From Aurantiochytrium sp. KH105 (lineage: Eukaryota > Sar > Bigyra > Thraustochytrida > Thraustochytriidae), in assembly GCA_003116975.1 (NCBI GenBank), contig BGKB01000135.1, forward strand, positions 124,001 through 188,000: a stretch of DNA of 64,000 nt, given 5' to 3'. Positions within the stretch are counted from its first letter, which is position 1, and every line of letters begins with the position of its first letter. Below, in pieces: positions 1-9,776 of the stretch. A model generated the notes under the pieces. The model did no database searches. It saw only the letters and a program-made list of their open reading frames with translations, and was not told the DNA's origin. A program made the translations under genes and the position numbers.

Positions 1-59
1 CTTGCTTGCCTACTAGCTTGCTTGCTTGCTTTGCTTTGCTTGGATTGGGATCTGTCTCG

Positions 60-82
60 CTGCTGCTGCTGCTGCTGCTGCT
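60..82. repeat. CTG trinucleotide run
   Basis: About seven perfect CTG units in the non-coding left edge. Confidence 0.9.
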
Positions 83-458
83 ACGTTGCGTCCGTAACAA
101 AAAGCGAGTCCGGTGGCCACACCCATTCGTCGTCCGTCAGTCAGTCAGTCAATCAGTCCATCAACCACACTGCTCGTGCCTTGCCACAGCGCCACGCAAC
201 TACTACGCCAAGCCACACTTCGCCTCGCCTCGCCGCCCGCGTCGTCGCCTTCTTTCACGGGACAAAGAGACGCAGTCGACCACAAATCGTCCGCTCGGCC
301 TGCCTGCGTCACCGCCGCTCCCGCCCTCGTTCGTCGCCCTGCTCGCTCGCCCGCCCGCGCTTCCCGCGCCGTCTCTGCCTCCCTCCCCTTTTCCCCACCC
401 GCGTGCACGGACACACGCCCGCGCTGCTCGCCGCTGGAGCGCGCCGTGTGCGCCTCCT

Positions 459-530
459 CGAGGTCGTCTTCGAGGTCGTCTTCGAGGTCGTCTTCGAGGT
501 CGAGGTCGAGGTCGAGCTCGTCTTCGAGAC
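459..530. repeat. 12-bp GAGGTC/GTCTTC minisatellite
   Basis: Tandem copies of a 12-base unit (CGAGGTCGTCTT) that decay into six-base CGAGGT units. It lies in non-coding DNA upstream of DPM1. Confidence 0.85.
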
Positions 531-880
531 CGAGACCGCGCTTGAAGCGGCCCCGCGCCGAGACCAAGGGCCAGAGCCCTCGGGCAGCGCGAGCGGCATC
601 CGTCGGGCGAGCGCGGGCCCGGCGGCGACGAGGCGCCGAGGGCGCAGGAGGATTGCCGGGGGCTGCGAGCAGGAAGCAAGTTTTTGTCTGCCTGCGTGCG
701 TGCTCTTGGCGTGCGTGTCCAGCAGCAGGCACCGGCGGGCCCGAGATGCGGCGCGGCCGCGACGACGGGCGCCCCGCCTCGACAGCCCGTCACCCTCGCG
801 CGGCCTGCGCCGGGAGGGAGGCGCGGGCGGCGGCGAGGCCGCTGCGCTTCGAGCCGACCGCCATGCCCGGCATTCGTATC

Positions 881-911
881 CATCCATCCATCCATCCATC
901 CATCCATCCAC
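881..911. repeat. CATC tetranucleotide run
   Basis: About seven perfect CATC units, upstream of DPM1. Confidence 0.95.
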
Positions 912-950
912 CGTCTGATCTATCCGGCCACGCTTGCACGCGCGCCGCGC

Positions 951-975
951 CGCGAGGCGAGGCGAGGCGAGGCGG
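951..975. repeat. GGCGA pentamer tract 1
   Basis: Consecutive GGCGA units in the long leader of DPM1. The same pentamer recurs in three other long intergenic regions of the window (near 16740, 39900 and, inverted, 59080). Confidence 0.8.
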
Positions 976-1916
976 GGATGCTGGGGCGAGCGGCGGGGCA
1001 AGCGCGCGTCCGCGCGGGCGGGCGGGCGGGAGCGGCGAGGGCAAGATCGAGGGCACGTACCTTGCGATTAGGATTTGCGTGTCGGCAGCAGAGCAGCGCA
1101 GCGCAGAGCAGAAGGAGCAGGGTAGGCCTCGCTAGCCTGCTGCTAGCAGTTTGGTGAACTAGTGTGGAGCAGCGCGGACGCAGGAAAGCAGTGGCTGCCA
1201 GCAGTGCAAGCAAGGCCGCAACAAAAAAGCGCCCAAAGTTGGATCCTAGGGCAGAGAGCTTGCTTTGTAGGGACTGGATGTCCAGGCAGGGATGGACAAC
1301 AACGAAAAGAGGGAGGACTCTGGAGATGGGGACGACTCGGATGTCGTCATGTCGTGGATGACGGATGCTCTTCCTATTCTAGAGGAGGAGGAAAGGGCAA
1401 GATGATCGAAGCCTCGACGCTTATTGTTATGTTATATGCAAGCATCATCCAGCAGAGCAGAGGGCCGCTTGCATCACCGCATCTGCATCTGCACCTGCGC
1501 TGCTCGCTCGCTCGCACGCACGCACATGCATCCCTCGACCCCTCCACCCCCCATACAGTCCGCGTGCCGCTGCCGGCCGAGCGCGGCGACGTCATCCCCG
1601 TGAGCGTCCCCCTGAAATGCCCCCGCGGCGCTCCTCGCGAGCACCTCTCTTATCCCCGGAGCGGCGCTCGCCCGCTGGCATCCGCAGCCGCACGCACACG
1701 CCGGCCTTTTTTCCGGCCTTGCTCTATCTCTCGTGCTTCCCGCGGTCGCTGGCCACGTGGAAGAGAAAGATCCCTTGGCCGCGTCCCAGCGCCGTCGTTC
1801 GCCGTATCAATCCTCGGAATGCGGCTGCCACGGTGGCACGCCGCGGCAGACCCGAGGCGGCGCGAGGCGGACGCGGGCGGCGCGCGCGCGCGGGGCATCG
1901 CGGCGCTCGCGCTGGC

Positions 1917-1947
<31 letters not shown>

Positions 1948-2013
1948 GCGAGGGCGGGCGGCACTGGCGGCATTGGCGGCATTGGCGGCGTTGGCGTTGG
2001 CGGCGAGATCGGG

Positions 2014-2880
2014 ATGGCGCAGCGCAAGTCCAAGGCGGGCGCCGCCAAGGCGGCAACGGCCGCAAAGGAGGGCAGCTCCGCGCTCTCGGTGGTCGTGCCG
2101 TGCTACGAGGAGGCGCTCAACGTGCGCCCGCTGTGCGAGAGGCTCTTCGCGGCCACGCGCGAAGCGGGAATTGAGACGGAGCTCCTGCTCGTCGATGACT
2201 TCTCCGGCAAGGGGACGGAAGATACGCGGGAGGTGGTCAAGGCGCTGAAAAAGGAGGGCTTCAATGTCAACCTCGAGGTCCGCATGCCAGAGCAGGGCAA
2301 AGGCCTCAGCTCCGCCGTCGTGCACGGACTCAAACTCGCCAAGCACGAAACCATGCTGGTCATGGACGCCGACCTCCAACACGAACCCGAGAGCGTACCG
2401 GATGTCGCAGGACCCATCTTGCGCGGCGAAGCCGACTTTACCGTCGGCAGCCGCCACGTCGAGGGCGGCAAGGCCGAGGACTTTCCCCTTGTGCGGCAGC
2501 TCATTAGCTTCGTCGCGACGGCGCTCGCCTACCCACTCACCGCGTCGACAGACCCCATGAGCGGCTTCTTTTGCATCAGCAAAACGACCTTTAACCGTGG
2601 TCGCGACAGTCTCAACCCCATGGGCTACAAGATCGGCCTCGAACTCATGGTGCGCTGCCGCTGCGAAACCATCAAGGACGTACCCATCACCTTTCGCGAT
2701 CGTGAGGCCGGCGAGTCCAAGCTCACCATGAAGCAAAACCTATACTATCTCCAGCACCTGGCACACCTGTATTGGTTCAAGTACGCACCGCTCGTGGTTC
2801 TCGTCCTTCTCTTCATCCTCGCTTTTCTCGTCTTTTTTGCTCAACTTGTGCGCCAGCACCTTCTCGTTCCTTCGAGTTAG
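2014..2880 (+). CDS. DPM1: Dolichol-phosphate mannosyltransferase (yeast-type, with C-terminal anchor)
   Basis: This enzyme transfers mannose from GDP-mannose to dolichol phosphate on the cytosolic face of the ER, making the donor for N-glycans, GPI anchors and O-mannosylation. The 288-residue protein has the GT2 fold. It opens with SVVVPCYEE near residue 24, followed by VDDFSGKG near 60, the metal-binding DADLQHE near 117, DPMSGFF near 180 and the SKLTMKQ segment near 240. A hydrophobic helix at about 260-283 makes it the self-anchored yeast/trypanosome type, which does not need DPM3 for membrane attachment. I chose the ATG at 2014 because the conserved domain follows directly. An in-frame ATG at 1819 would add 65 low-complexity residues with a hydrophobic stretch and cannot be fully excluded. 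It is convergent with the CSB gene. Confidence 0.93.
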   Translation: MAQRKSKAGAAKAATAAKEGSSALSVVVPCYEEALNVRPLCERLFAATREAGIETELLLVDDFSGKGTEDTREVVKALKKEGFNVNLEVRMPEQGKGLSSAVVHGLKLAKHETMLVMDADLQHEPESVPDVAGPILRGEADFTVGSRHVEGGKAEDFPLVRQLISFVATALAYPLTASTDPMSGFFCISKTTFNRGRDSLNPMGYKIGLELMVRCRCETIKDVPITFRDREAGESKLTMKQNLYYLQHLAHLYWFKYAPLVVLVLLFILAFLVFFAQLVRQHLLVPSS

Positions 2881-3189
2881 CTTTCAACCCACTCACTGGG
2901 CAGGCGAAATCACCAACCCTCATCATCATCTTCTCCCAGGAAACACCTTTCTTTTCTTTTCTTTTTTCAATGCGACTATAACAAAACATCCTGGTGCTGT
3001 AATAGGTAAGATAATACATTTACGACGGGCTGACGAGCGACCCACTCTAAAAATCTAATCTGATCAAATCAAATCGAAACAGAAAGAATGATGAAGATGG
3101 TGGGAAGAAAAAAAAAAAGCATGCAGCGTCGACGTCATGTTCTCCTTTGGTTCCATTCTAGTTGGTTCGGCGGTCTGCGATTTGGAAAC
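2881..3189. other. Convergent 3' spacer between DPM1 and the CSB gene
   Basis: AT-richer than the flanks, with poly-A and TTTTC runs. No gene was seen. It probably holds both 3' UTRs and polyadenylation sites. Confidence 0.6.
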
Positions 3190-6100
3190 TCATTGCGTTG
3201 CAAATGCGGGCTTAACCACCCAACGACCATTGCGCAGATTTGCAAGCTGGCGTAACATTTGCCGAAAGAGCTCGGCATCGGGACGATCCGGATGGTTTGC
3301 AAAGTGAGCGAGAATTTCACCCGTGTCTCGAGCCTCCGATCCAGAAGAGAGAAACGCCAACAACTCCCGCAAAAGGCGCATATGAGGATCATTCGTGTCC
3401 GCGAGCAAGGCCTGTATGTGACTCTCTGCAGCAGCTGTGGACGAGCCCTGCTCACGCAAACGCTGCAAGAGTTGCGCCGAAGCCGCGCCTCCAAAACGAC
3501 CCGCATCCCCAGACTGGCCCGTCCACGTGGGAATATGTACAGTCGAGGCATCGCGACGCGTGCGCTCCTGGTCGCGACGCAGGGCCTCCGCCGCACGCCG
3601 CGCAATACGAAGCGCCTCCTCCGCGACGATGCGCTGATCAGGAGTAGACGAGGCTGCACGTTCCACAACATTGTGCTCAAAGGCTTGTCGGAATCCACTG
3701 TGGTCAAACAACGAACCCAAAATGTTCCCATCACCTCCGCCCGTGCTGTTCGAGCCGGCGGCCCCGCCTCCCTCGACGTTGTCCCCGCCAAAGAGTTCCG
3801 ATGTTTCCGTATGAACAGTCGCCACCGCGCGCCGCGCGGCTGCCTCGTTCGCCTCAACTTCAGCAGCCGTGAGCTCCTCTGGCTCCTGATTGGCTCCGTC
3901 GAGATTCTGTTGCTGCTGCTGCCTGCGTTTCTTGCGACGCAACGAAAAGCTCGTCTTCGACTTTTCCTTTTTCGATTCCTTGCGCTGCTCCTCGTTTGCA
4001 AGCCCTCCCGACTCGTCGAGGGAAAAGAGATCGCGCATGTTCGAAACCTTGGAGAAACGTGACTGCCGTGCATCCGTGAGGATTTTGTTTGAAAGATACT
4101 GTTTGAAGATTTGCCGATGGTAAATCTTCTCCTCAATAGTACCGCCCGTAATGAGCCTGTAGATCGTTACTTGCCGTGTCTGCCCAATGCGCCACGCGCG
4201 CTCGCGAGCCTGCGTGTCCGTACTCGGATTCCAGTCCGGATCGTAGATGAGCACCCGGTTTGCTCCAGTAAGGTTGATGCCGAGACCGCCAACTTTCGTC
4301 GTGAGCAGGAACACAAAGACGCCTTGCTTGCGGTCATTGAAGCGATTGATGAGCTTCGACCGCGTCGAGACTTGAGTGGTACCATCCATGCGAAGAAATG
4401 GATACCCCTCGAGCTCCAGAAATCGCTGCAAAATGTCCAGCATGAGACGCCCTTGCGAAAACAAAAGCACTCGGTGCCCCTCTTGAAACCAATTGCGCAT
4501 GATGATTCGTAGCACCATGAGCTTGCCCGAACGATTGACCATGCGGTCCAATGGATCGCGCTTAATCCAGTCACCACCATTTGTGTCATCCGCTTCGTTC
4601 GTCAAGAGAGCCTCCCACGCATCTTTGCCCTTGAGGGCAGCAGCCTGGCGCAGCTTGTCAAAGTAAATATCGGGATGATTGCAAATATGCTGCAAGGCAC
4701 GAATCAGCTTAAATGTTGTCCTGCTCGACGAACCTTGACCTCGCGTACTGTGTATGAGCTCCTCAACCTCGGGCCGCGCGATGAACGCCTTGTACGCGTC
4801 GCGCTGAACACGTGTGAGATTGCAAAAGATGATTTGCTCGTGCTTTTCCGGGAGACTTTGCGCAACATCTTTTTTCATGCGCCGGATCAGATGGGGGTCG
4901 ATCGTTTCCTTGAGAACCTTGGCGCACTGATATGCCGCCTGGACTTGAGCTGCGCTCGCTGACGCATAACCGCCTTGATTAATGGGAATTGAAAAGCTGC
5001 GCTCAAACATCGGCAAAGTTCCGAGCAAACCAGGCGCCACAAAATCGACAAGGGTCCAAAGTTCACGCAAGTTGTTCTGAATTGGCGAGCCCGACATAAT
5101 GATGCGGTGATACGTTTGGAACTGCTTGCACACCATTGTGATTTCCGCATCAGGGTTTCGCACCTTGTGACCCTCGTCAAGAACCACGTAACCCCATCGC
5201 CGCCGCAAAAGCAAGTCGCGCGACATGCGTAGGCCCTGATAGGTCGTTACAAGGATGGCCTTGTGCTTGACAGCCTGGGCAATTACTTTGGCGCGCGAAT
5301 ACTGTCCCTCGGCCATGGCTAGCCCCGAGGAGTGCAACACGTAGATGCGCGTCTGCGGCGCCCAGGTGTTCAGTTCCGAGACCCATTGCGCAATTGTCGT
5401 AGCAGGGCAAGCAACGATGCTTGCTTCGAGAATCTTCGAGCACCGCAAGGCGCCAAGAAATGAACCCATTTGCACCGTCTTTCCAAGTCCCATCTCGTCA
5501 CCCAAAATACCGCCCGTACTCTTGCGGTGAAGATCCCAGAACCATTCCATGGCCTCGCGCTGGTAGTCAAAAAGCTTTGACCAGGTGCGTCGCGGCAAGC
5601 GCAGGCCGCCTTCGAGACGATGATACTTTGATGTTTCACGCTGCGCCACGTCGTCAGCGCCGCTGTCCGCGTCCTCCATTTCTTGCGCGTACGAGTCTGC
5701 TTCCGCCTCTGACTTGCCATCATCGACAGCCTGCTCCCAATGAAATGCCCAAGTAGCATTACGTTGCTTCGCATCAACGCGCCGACTCTCATAGTCCTCA
5801 TCGTGAAGATCATCCATGACATGCCGCGACACGGGCTCCTTGCTCGCGGCCTCGGTGGCATCGCCGTCCGAGGTCGAAAGCGCCTCAACCGCGCCCTCTT
5901 CCTCCTCTTCGTCTTGTTCTGAGTCCGGCGAACTCACCGCGCTATCCGAGTCGTCTGCATTACTAAACGCGTCGTCCTCGCCATCAGGGCCAGAAATGCC
6001 AGAGCGTGCCGCGCCTCGCGTCGAACACCGACTTGCGTGCGCCTCGATCGTGTCGGTGGGGAAATGTCGAAAACACAGCGGGCACTCGGCATACCCTTCC

Positions 6101-7053
6101 TCCGGTGTTGTGCGCTTCTTGGCCGGAGACACCTTAGACTTGCGTGACTTGGTCTTCTTTGTCTTTTCCTTTTTAGGCCGTTTGCCTGCCGCACTTGGCG
6201 CCTTTACGACACTTTTTGGCTTGATCTCTGCTTGTGGAGGCTCTGGAGCTGCGCCAACATCGAGGGCATCCGCCACGCGTTGTCTCTTACGAGCTTCTAC
6301 AGTTTTGGCCTTGCGAGCAAACGGGTCTGTGGCTTGCCGAGAGCGTTTTCCTGCAGCGGGACGAGACGTTGCGTGTTGGCGAGCTTCCTCTAATGCCTTT
6401 GCTCGAGCTTCCTCTTCGCGAGCGCGGCGTGCAGCGTCTTGACGTGCGCGCTCTTGCGCTTGAGCTCGAGCCTCGGCTTGGGCACGACGCTGCTCTGCGG
6501 CGACTTTGGCCTTGGCGCGGGCCAAAAGCATTCGCATGAGCTGCAGCTTGATCTGCAGCTCATCCGTTCGTGAGTGATCGACGCCCTGCGAGTTGTTGCG
6601 TGCGCGTGCTCGCATTCGAGACGCCACGGAACGCTCGAGCAAGGTGGTCATGCGCGAGAATTGGTCAATGGAAATGACCTCATCGTCGCCCTGGGCCGAG
6701 ATTTTCGTTTCGAGGTCAGCCTCGTCTAAGAACACTGACAGCGGCTTCACGCTCTGCCCCTTTGCGTCCATTTGGCGCTCAAGTTGCTGCACGACATTGC
6801 GTTCCACCTCGTCTGGGTTGTAGGCGCGAATTCCGAGAGCCTCAAGACTGTTGAGCGTATTTTGGCTGCCTACGAACTCGGACCCCGCGTCTTTGAGCCG
6901 GTTCCTGCCCTGTGTCTCGATGCGCATGCCCTGGCCATTCTGCCCGTGTCCCGACGTCTGCTGCCTCTGGCCTTGCGCCTCTTCTTGCGCACCTCTTCGC
7001 GGGCCCTGGCTGCCACTCGCCGCGGCCTCGGCGACTTCGCCATGCTGCTCCAT
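3190..7053 (-). CDS. ERCC6: CSB/Rad26-type SNF2 remodelling ATPase of transcription-coupled repair
   Basis: CSB/Rad26 uses ATP to act on stalled RNA polymerase II and start transcription-coupled nucleotide-excision repair in the nucleus. The 1287-residue protein has an Arg/Ala-rich helical N-terminus (about 170-230), basic NLS-like Lys/Arg stretches (about 290-310), a C2HC finger near 324-343 (CPLC then His and Cys), an acidic linker (360-440) and the SNF2 core. The core shows Walker A DEMGLGKT near 520, the Walker B variant DEGH and motif VI RAWRIGQTRQ. The C-terminal about 60 residues end in FRQMLRQLANLRNGRW, matching the CSB winged-helix domain. I place the start at the ATG at 7053; the seven upstream codons begin with TTG. 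The UBZ4-like finger is unusual for CSB. It is divergent from the MRG15-type gene. Confidence 0.93.
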   Translation of the reverse strand: MEQHGEVAEAAASGSQGPRRGAQEEAQGQRQQTSGHGQNGQGMRIETQGRNRLKDAGSEFVGSQNTLNSLEALGIRAYNPDEVERNVVQQLERQMDAKGQSVKPLSVFLDEADLETKISAQGDDEVISIDQFSRMTTLLERSVASRMRARARNNSQGVDHSRTDELQIKLQLMRMLLARAKAKVAAEQRRAQAEARAQAQERARQDAARRAREEEARAKALEEARQHATSRPAAGKRSRQATDPFARKAKTVEARKRQRVADALDVGAAPEPPQAEIKPKSVVKAPSAAGKRPKKEKTKKTKSRKSKVSPAKKRTTPEEGYAECPLCFRHFPTDTIEAHASRCSTRGAARSGISGPDGEDDAFSNADDSDSAVSSPDSEQDEEEEEGAVEALSTSDGDATEAASKEPVSRHVMDDLHDEDYESRRVDAKQRNATWAFHWEQAVDDGKSEAEADSYAQEMEDADSGADDVAQRETSKYHRLEGGLRLPRRTWSKLFDYQREAMEWFWDLHRKSTGGILGDEMGLGKTVQMGSFLGALRCSKILEASIVACPATTIAQWVSELNTWAPQTRIYVLHSSGLAMAEGQYSRAKVIAQAVKHKAILVTTYQGLRMSRDLLLRRRWGYVVLDEGHKVRNPDAEITMVCKQFQTYHRIIMSGSPIQNNLRELWTLVDFVAPGLLGTLPMFERSFSIPINQGGYASASAAQVQAAYQCAKVLKETIDPHLIRRMKKDVAQSLPEKHEQIIFCNLTRVQRDAYKAFIARPEVEELIHSTRGQGSSSRTTFKLIRALQHICNHPDIYFDKLRQAAALKGKDAWEALLTNEADDTNGGDWIKRDPLDRMVNRSGKLMVLRIIMRNWFQEGHRVLLFSQGRLMLDILQRFLELEGYPFLRMDGTTQVSTRSKLINRFNDRKQGVFVFLLTTKVGGLGINLTGANRVLIYDPDWNPSTDTQARERAWRIGQTRQVTIYRLITGGTIEEKIYHRQIFKQYLSNKILTDARQSRFSKVSNMRDLFSLDESGGLANEEQRKESKKEKSKTSFSLRRKKRRQQQQQNLDGANQEPEELTAAEVEANEAAARRAVATVHTETSELFGGDNVEGGGAAGSNSTGGGDGNILGSLFDHSGFRQAFEHNVVERAASSTPDQRIVAEEALRIARRAAEALRRDQERTRRDASTVHIPTWTGQSGDAGRFGGAASAQLLQRLREQGSSTAAAESHIQALLADTNDPHMRLLRELLAFLSSGSEARDTGEILAHFANHPDRPDAELFRQMLRQLANLRNGRWVVKPAFATQ

Positions 7054-8028
7054 GGCCCTCGCAGGCCGGCGCAATAGACGCCGAGGTCTGCGCGCCGCCG
7101 CCGGCTCGCGTGCTGCCGGCTCGCCTCCTCGTCGCCGCGCCCGCCCGCCGCGCGGTCGCGTTGATCGATTGCCGAGGACTCTCCTGCCTCGAGAGCGCGT
7201 TTGCTTTTCCTTCGCCGGACTCGCTCATCACGAGGTGGGTGCCCCTTCGTCTCCCTTCTTCATCGTGACGAGGAAGTTGGAGGAGACAAAGTTGGCCTTG
7301 GGCAATGTAGTATGTGCACGACGTGAAGCGAGGACTTGCCGGCGATCGATGGCGAGAAGGGCGGTGACGACGGTGAGGACAGAGAGCGCGGCTTGGCGCG
7401 GAAAATGGACGTCAAAAGTAGGCGTGGGAGGAGGAAAAGAAGTCCGTCTTGATGGTCTCACGGCAAGACAAGAGTCGCTGTCGCTTGGATGTAAAAGGGT
7501 GCTCTTCCAGGTGATGGCAAGGACGAGCAGCCGAGATGCTCCGGCACGGGTCCCAAGCATGCAAAAGCGCGTTGCTCGTTCGTGCCATGGTGTACAACAC
7601 GACTCAATGTTCGCCGGCCCACTTTGCAGCGAGATGGATGTTGCCGGCAATCTCTCCCATTCATTTCCATTTTGATCGGAGGATCAAAAGCAGGCTCGCG
7701 AGAATGAGCCCAGCCAGAAGATAGATGTCAACTGCCCTGGTACGGCACTTCGGCTTGTTCTTCTTGCCTGTACCTTTCGCCGTCAGGCCTCTACCGTTGA
7801 TTGTTTGGCTGACAATAAATAACTTCAGTTTTCGACGGGATCGAACAAGGCAGGGGGATCGAAGGTGAAGAAGGCAGCAAACGTCGGCAGCAAATCATAA
7901 CGACGACGACGACGACGACGACGACCGCCACGACGACTGCGACGCAGAGCGGCAGCGGCAGCGTGCGCGGCGCGGTGCAGACGCGGCGGGCGGTGGCGCG
8001 GCGGTAGCGAGGTCTCGGCGCGGAGACG
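7054..8028. promoter_or_regulatory. Divergent promoter region, CSB and MRG15-type genes
   Basis: There are 975 bp between two divergent start codons. A perfect CGA run (7901-7926) lies about 100 bp upstream of the MRG start. No convincing gene was seen; the short frames lack recognisable domains. A shared bidirectional promoter is inferred from the arrangement. Confidence 0.5.
7901..7926. repeat. CGA trinucleotide run
   Basis: About nine CGA units in the leader of the MRG15-type gene. Confidence 0.9.
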
Positions 8029-9373
8029 ATGGGCGCCTCTGCGAACGGCAAGCGCGACGGCGTGGACGGCAATGAGCAGCAGCAGGAGCAGCAGCAGGAG
8101 CAGCAGCAAGAGGAGGAGGCGGGCGAGGGAAGCGAGGGAAGCGGCGCAGGAGACGACGGTGCGCTGCTCGGCCCCGAGGTGGAGACGCCAATGCAGTTGT
8201 CAGACGCGGTTGCCAACAAGTCCGGCTTTGTGCGGGAGAAAAGCGCCGTGGAAGCGTACCCGTATGTTCTGTACCCGGTCAAGGTGCTGCGTGTGGACGC
8301 GGCGCGAAAAGATGCCCCTTTTCGTGTCCACTTTCACGGGTGGAAGGCACGCTATGATCGCTGGGTTGATGTTGTGCTGGACGACACCCCCGAGACAAAG
8401 CTGCGCAGTAAGCAGTTGAAGCGGCTTATCGACGAAGCCTTGCAAATGACCAAGCTGATGGAAGCGCGAAGATCAGCCCGTCTCCGGCGCGAGGGGTCTG
8501 GATCCAGTACGCGCAAGCGAAAGCGCGGCCGCGATGCTGGAGAGGTGGCCGACGAGGCCAAAGCTGACTCTGAACTGCACGATGGCAAGACGGCCCTCGA
8601 GGCCGCTGCTGAAGGCATTTTGCGCCTTTCCATTCCAATCCCACTAAAACGCGCCCTCATCGATGACTTTGAAAGAGTCACACAACGACGTGCCCTCGTG
8701 CGGCTGCCCAAAAAGCATTCGGTGCACCAGATTCTCCAGGAATTCTGCAAGCATGCGTGCCAGCCCATGGGTCTGGCGTCAAGCGTCGGAAAGGTGACCG
8801 AAGAAGACCTCAAGGCCACCGTGGACGGCCTCGCGATCCTCTTCGAGCGTGCCCTGGAGACCAGCTTACTCTATGAATTCGAGCTCCTTCAGTATGATGC
8901 GATCCGCGAGCAAAATCCTGGCCATGAGGACGACCATCTTGTTGCGAAACCGAACGCAGTGCGCAATGTCAAGGGCAAGCGGCTTGTGCACATTTATGGT
9001 GCCGAGCATTTGCTTCGCTACATTTACAATCTTCCCGAGCTGCTGCGCACCTCTGAGCTTCTCGCGTCCGAAATTGATCTCTATCGCCGCATTCTTAATG
9101 GCTTGTTGCGTTTTCTTTCTAAAAACAGGGACCGCTATCTTGCCTCGGACGGCTACGTCGAGGCTTCTCCAGAATACGTGGCCGTTTTGCAGGACNTCCG
9201 AAATTGATCTCTATCGCCGCATTCTTAATGGCTTGTTGCGTTTTCTTTCTAAAAACAGGGACCGCTATCTTGCCTCGGACGGCTACGTCGAGGCTTCTCC
9301 AGAATACGTGGCCGTTTTGCAGGACTTTAAACCCATCAAAATTGACGATGAGAATGCCAAGGCCGAGGCATAG
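8029..9373 (+). CDS. MRG15/Eaf3-type chromodomain-MRG protein, interrupted by an assembly join
   Basis: MRG15/Eaf3 proteins read methylated H3K36 and tether NuA4-type acetyltransferase and Sin3/Rpd3-type deacetylase complexes. The N-terminus has QQQE repeats. A chromo-barrel follows at about residues 80-130 (HFHGWKARYDRWV), then a basic linker with KRKRGR near 165, and an MRG domain that starts near IPIPLKRALIDDF (about 205) and runs to the end. After QD at 9195 there is a single N and the preceding 129 bases are repeated exactly. The 130 extra bases shift the frame. Counting the repeat once gives 1215 coding bases, a whole number of codons (404 residues), ending at 9373. I therefore regard this as an intact gene damaged by scaffolding and not as a pseudogene. 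Confidence 0.9.
9067..9325. repeat. Exact 129-bp direct duplication flanking a single N (9196)
   Basis: Bases 9067-9195 and 9197-9325 are identical and separated only by N. This is the signature of two contigs whose 129-bp overlap was not merged. It lies inside the MRG domain. Confidence 0.97.
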
Positions 9374-9776
9374 GCCCGGGCAAGATGAATGAGCAATTTC
9401 ACTGGGGCGGGGGGAAATTATACCCACCCAAAGGGGGAAAAAAAGAAAAGAGAAAAAAGGAAAAGGAGTGCGCACGCGATGGCGGCAAAAGGCCCACATG
9501 GCCTGGCTGGCTGGCGAGCTAGCTTGTTCTTCAAGCAACACTCGCCAACGAGCGAGCTTCGAGGTACGAGGAAGCCAAGTCGAAAGCCAACCAATTGATA
9601 TGTCATTCCGGAAAAGAAAAGGTTTTGTCTGTGCACCTTGCAAAGCTTGATTGTAAGAGAGAGAAAAAGAAATTGGTGTCTAGGAATGCTCGCTTGACGC
9701 CGTCTCGATTTTTGTCCACGTATTTTACGGTGAATAGAAAGGGTTATAACTATCCAATTGAATGACGCATGGAGAA
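9374..9776. other. Convergent 3' spacer, MRG15-type gene and Hsp33
   Basis: Contains A-rich runs (about 9437-9465) and no recognisable gene. Probably both 3' UTRs. Confidence 0.55.

Larger units (their letters stand above)
1..2013. other. GC-rich leader with simple repeats, no supported gene
   Basis: I support no gene upstream of DPM1. The open frames here are low-complexity Arg/Ala/Pro/Ser readings of GC-rich DNA. Visible structure is a CTG run (60-82), a 12-bp GAGGTC-type minisatellite (459-530), a CATC run (881-911), a GGCGA pentamer tract (951-975), a CAGAG/CAGCG-rich stretch (1087-1113) and GCTGGCGGC repeats (about 1905-2000). It is probably the DPM1 promoter and leader, perhaps shared with a gene off the left edge. 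A possible minus-strand splice donor (CAAG/GTACGT) lies near 1060, but I could not tie it to a coding exon. Confidence 0.6.

Noticed and set aside
1050-1066. Minus-strand splice donor (CAAG/GTACGT)
   Set aside because: No coding exon, branch site and acceptor could be linked to it within the window.
22-1135. Long open frames of about 300-340 codons on both strands at the left edge
   Set aside because: They read through simple repeats in several frames at once, give Arg/Ala/Ser/Pro low-complexity protein, and show no domain.
1162-2013. N-terminal extension of DPM1
   Set aside because: The frame is open by chance in GC-rich DNA. The enzyme domain begins right after the ATG at 2014. An ATG at 1819 exists but would add a low-complexity segment.
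8849-9373. A separate gene or pseudogene at the 3' end of the MRG15-type gene
   Set aside because: It is the result of the N-flanked 129-bp duplication; a single gene explains it.
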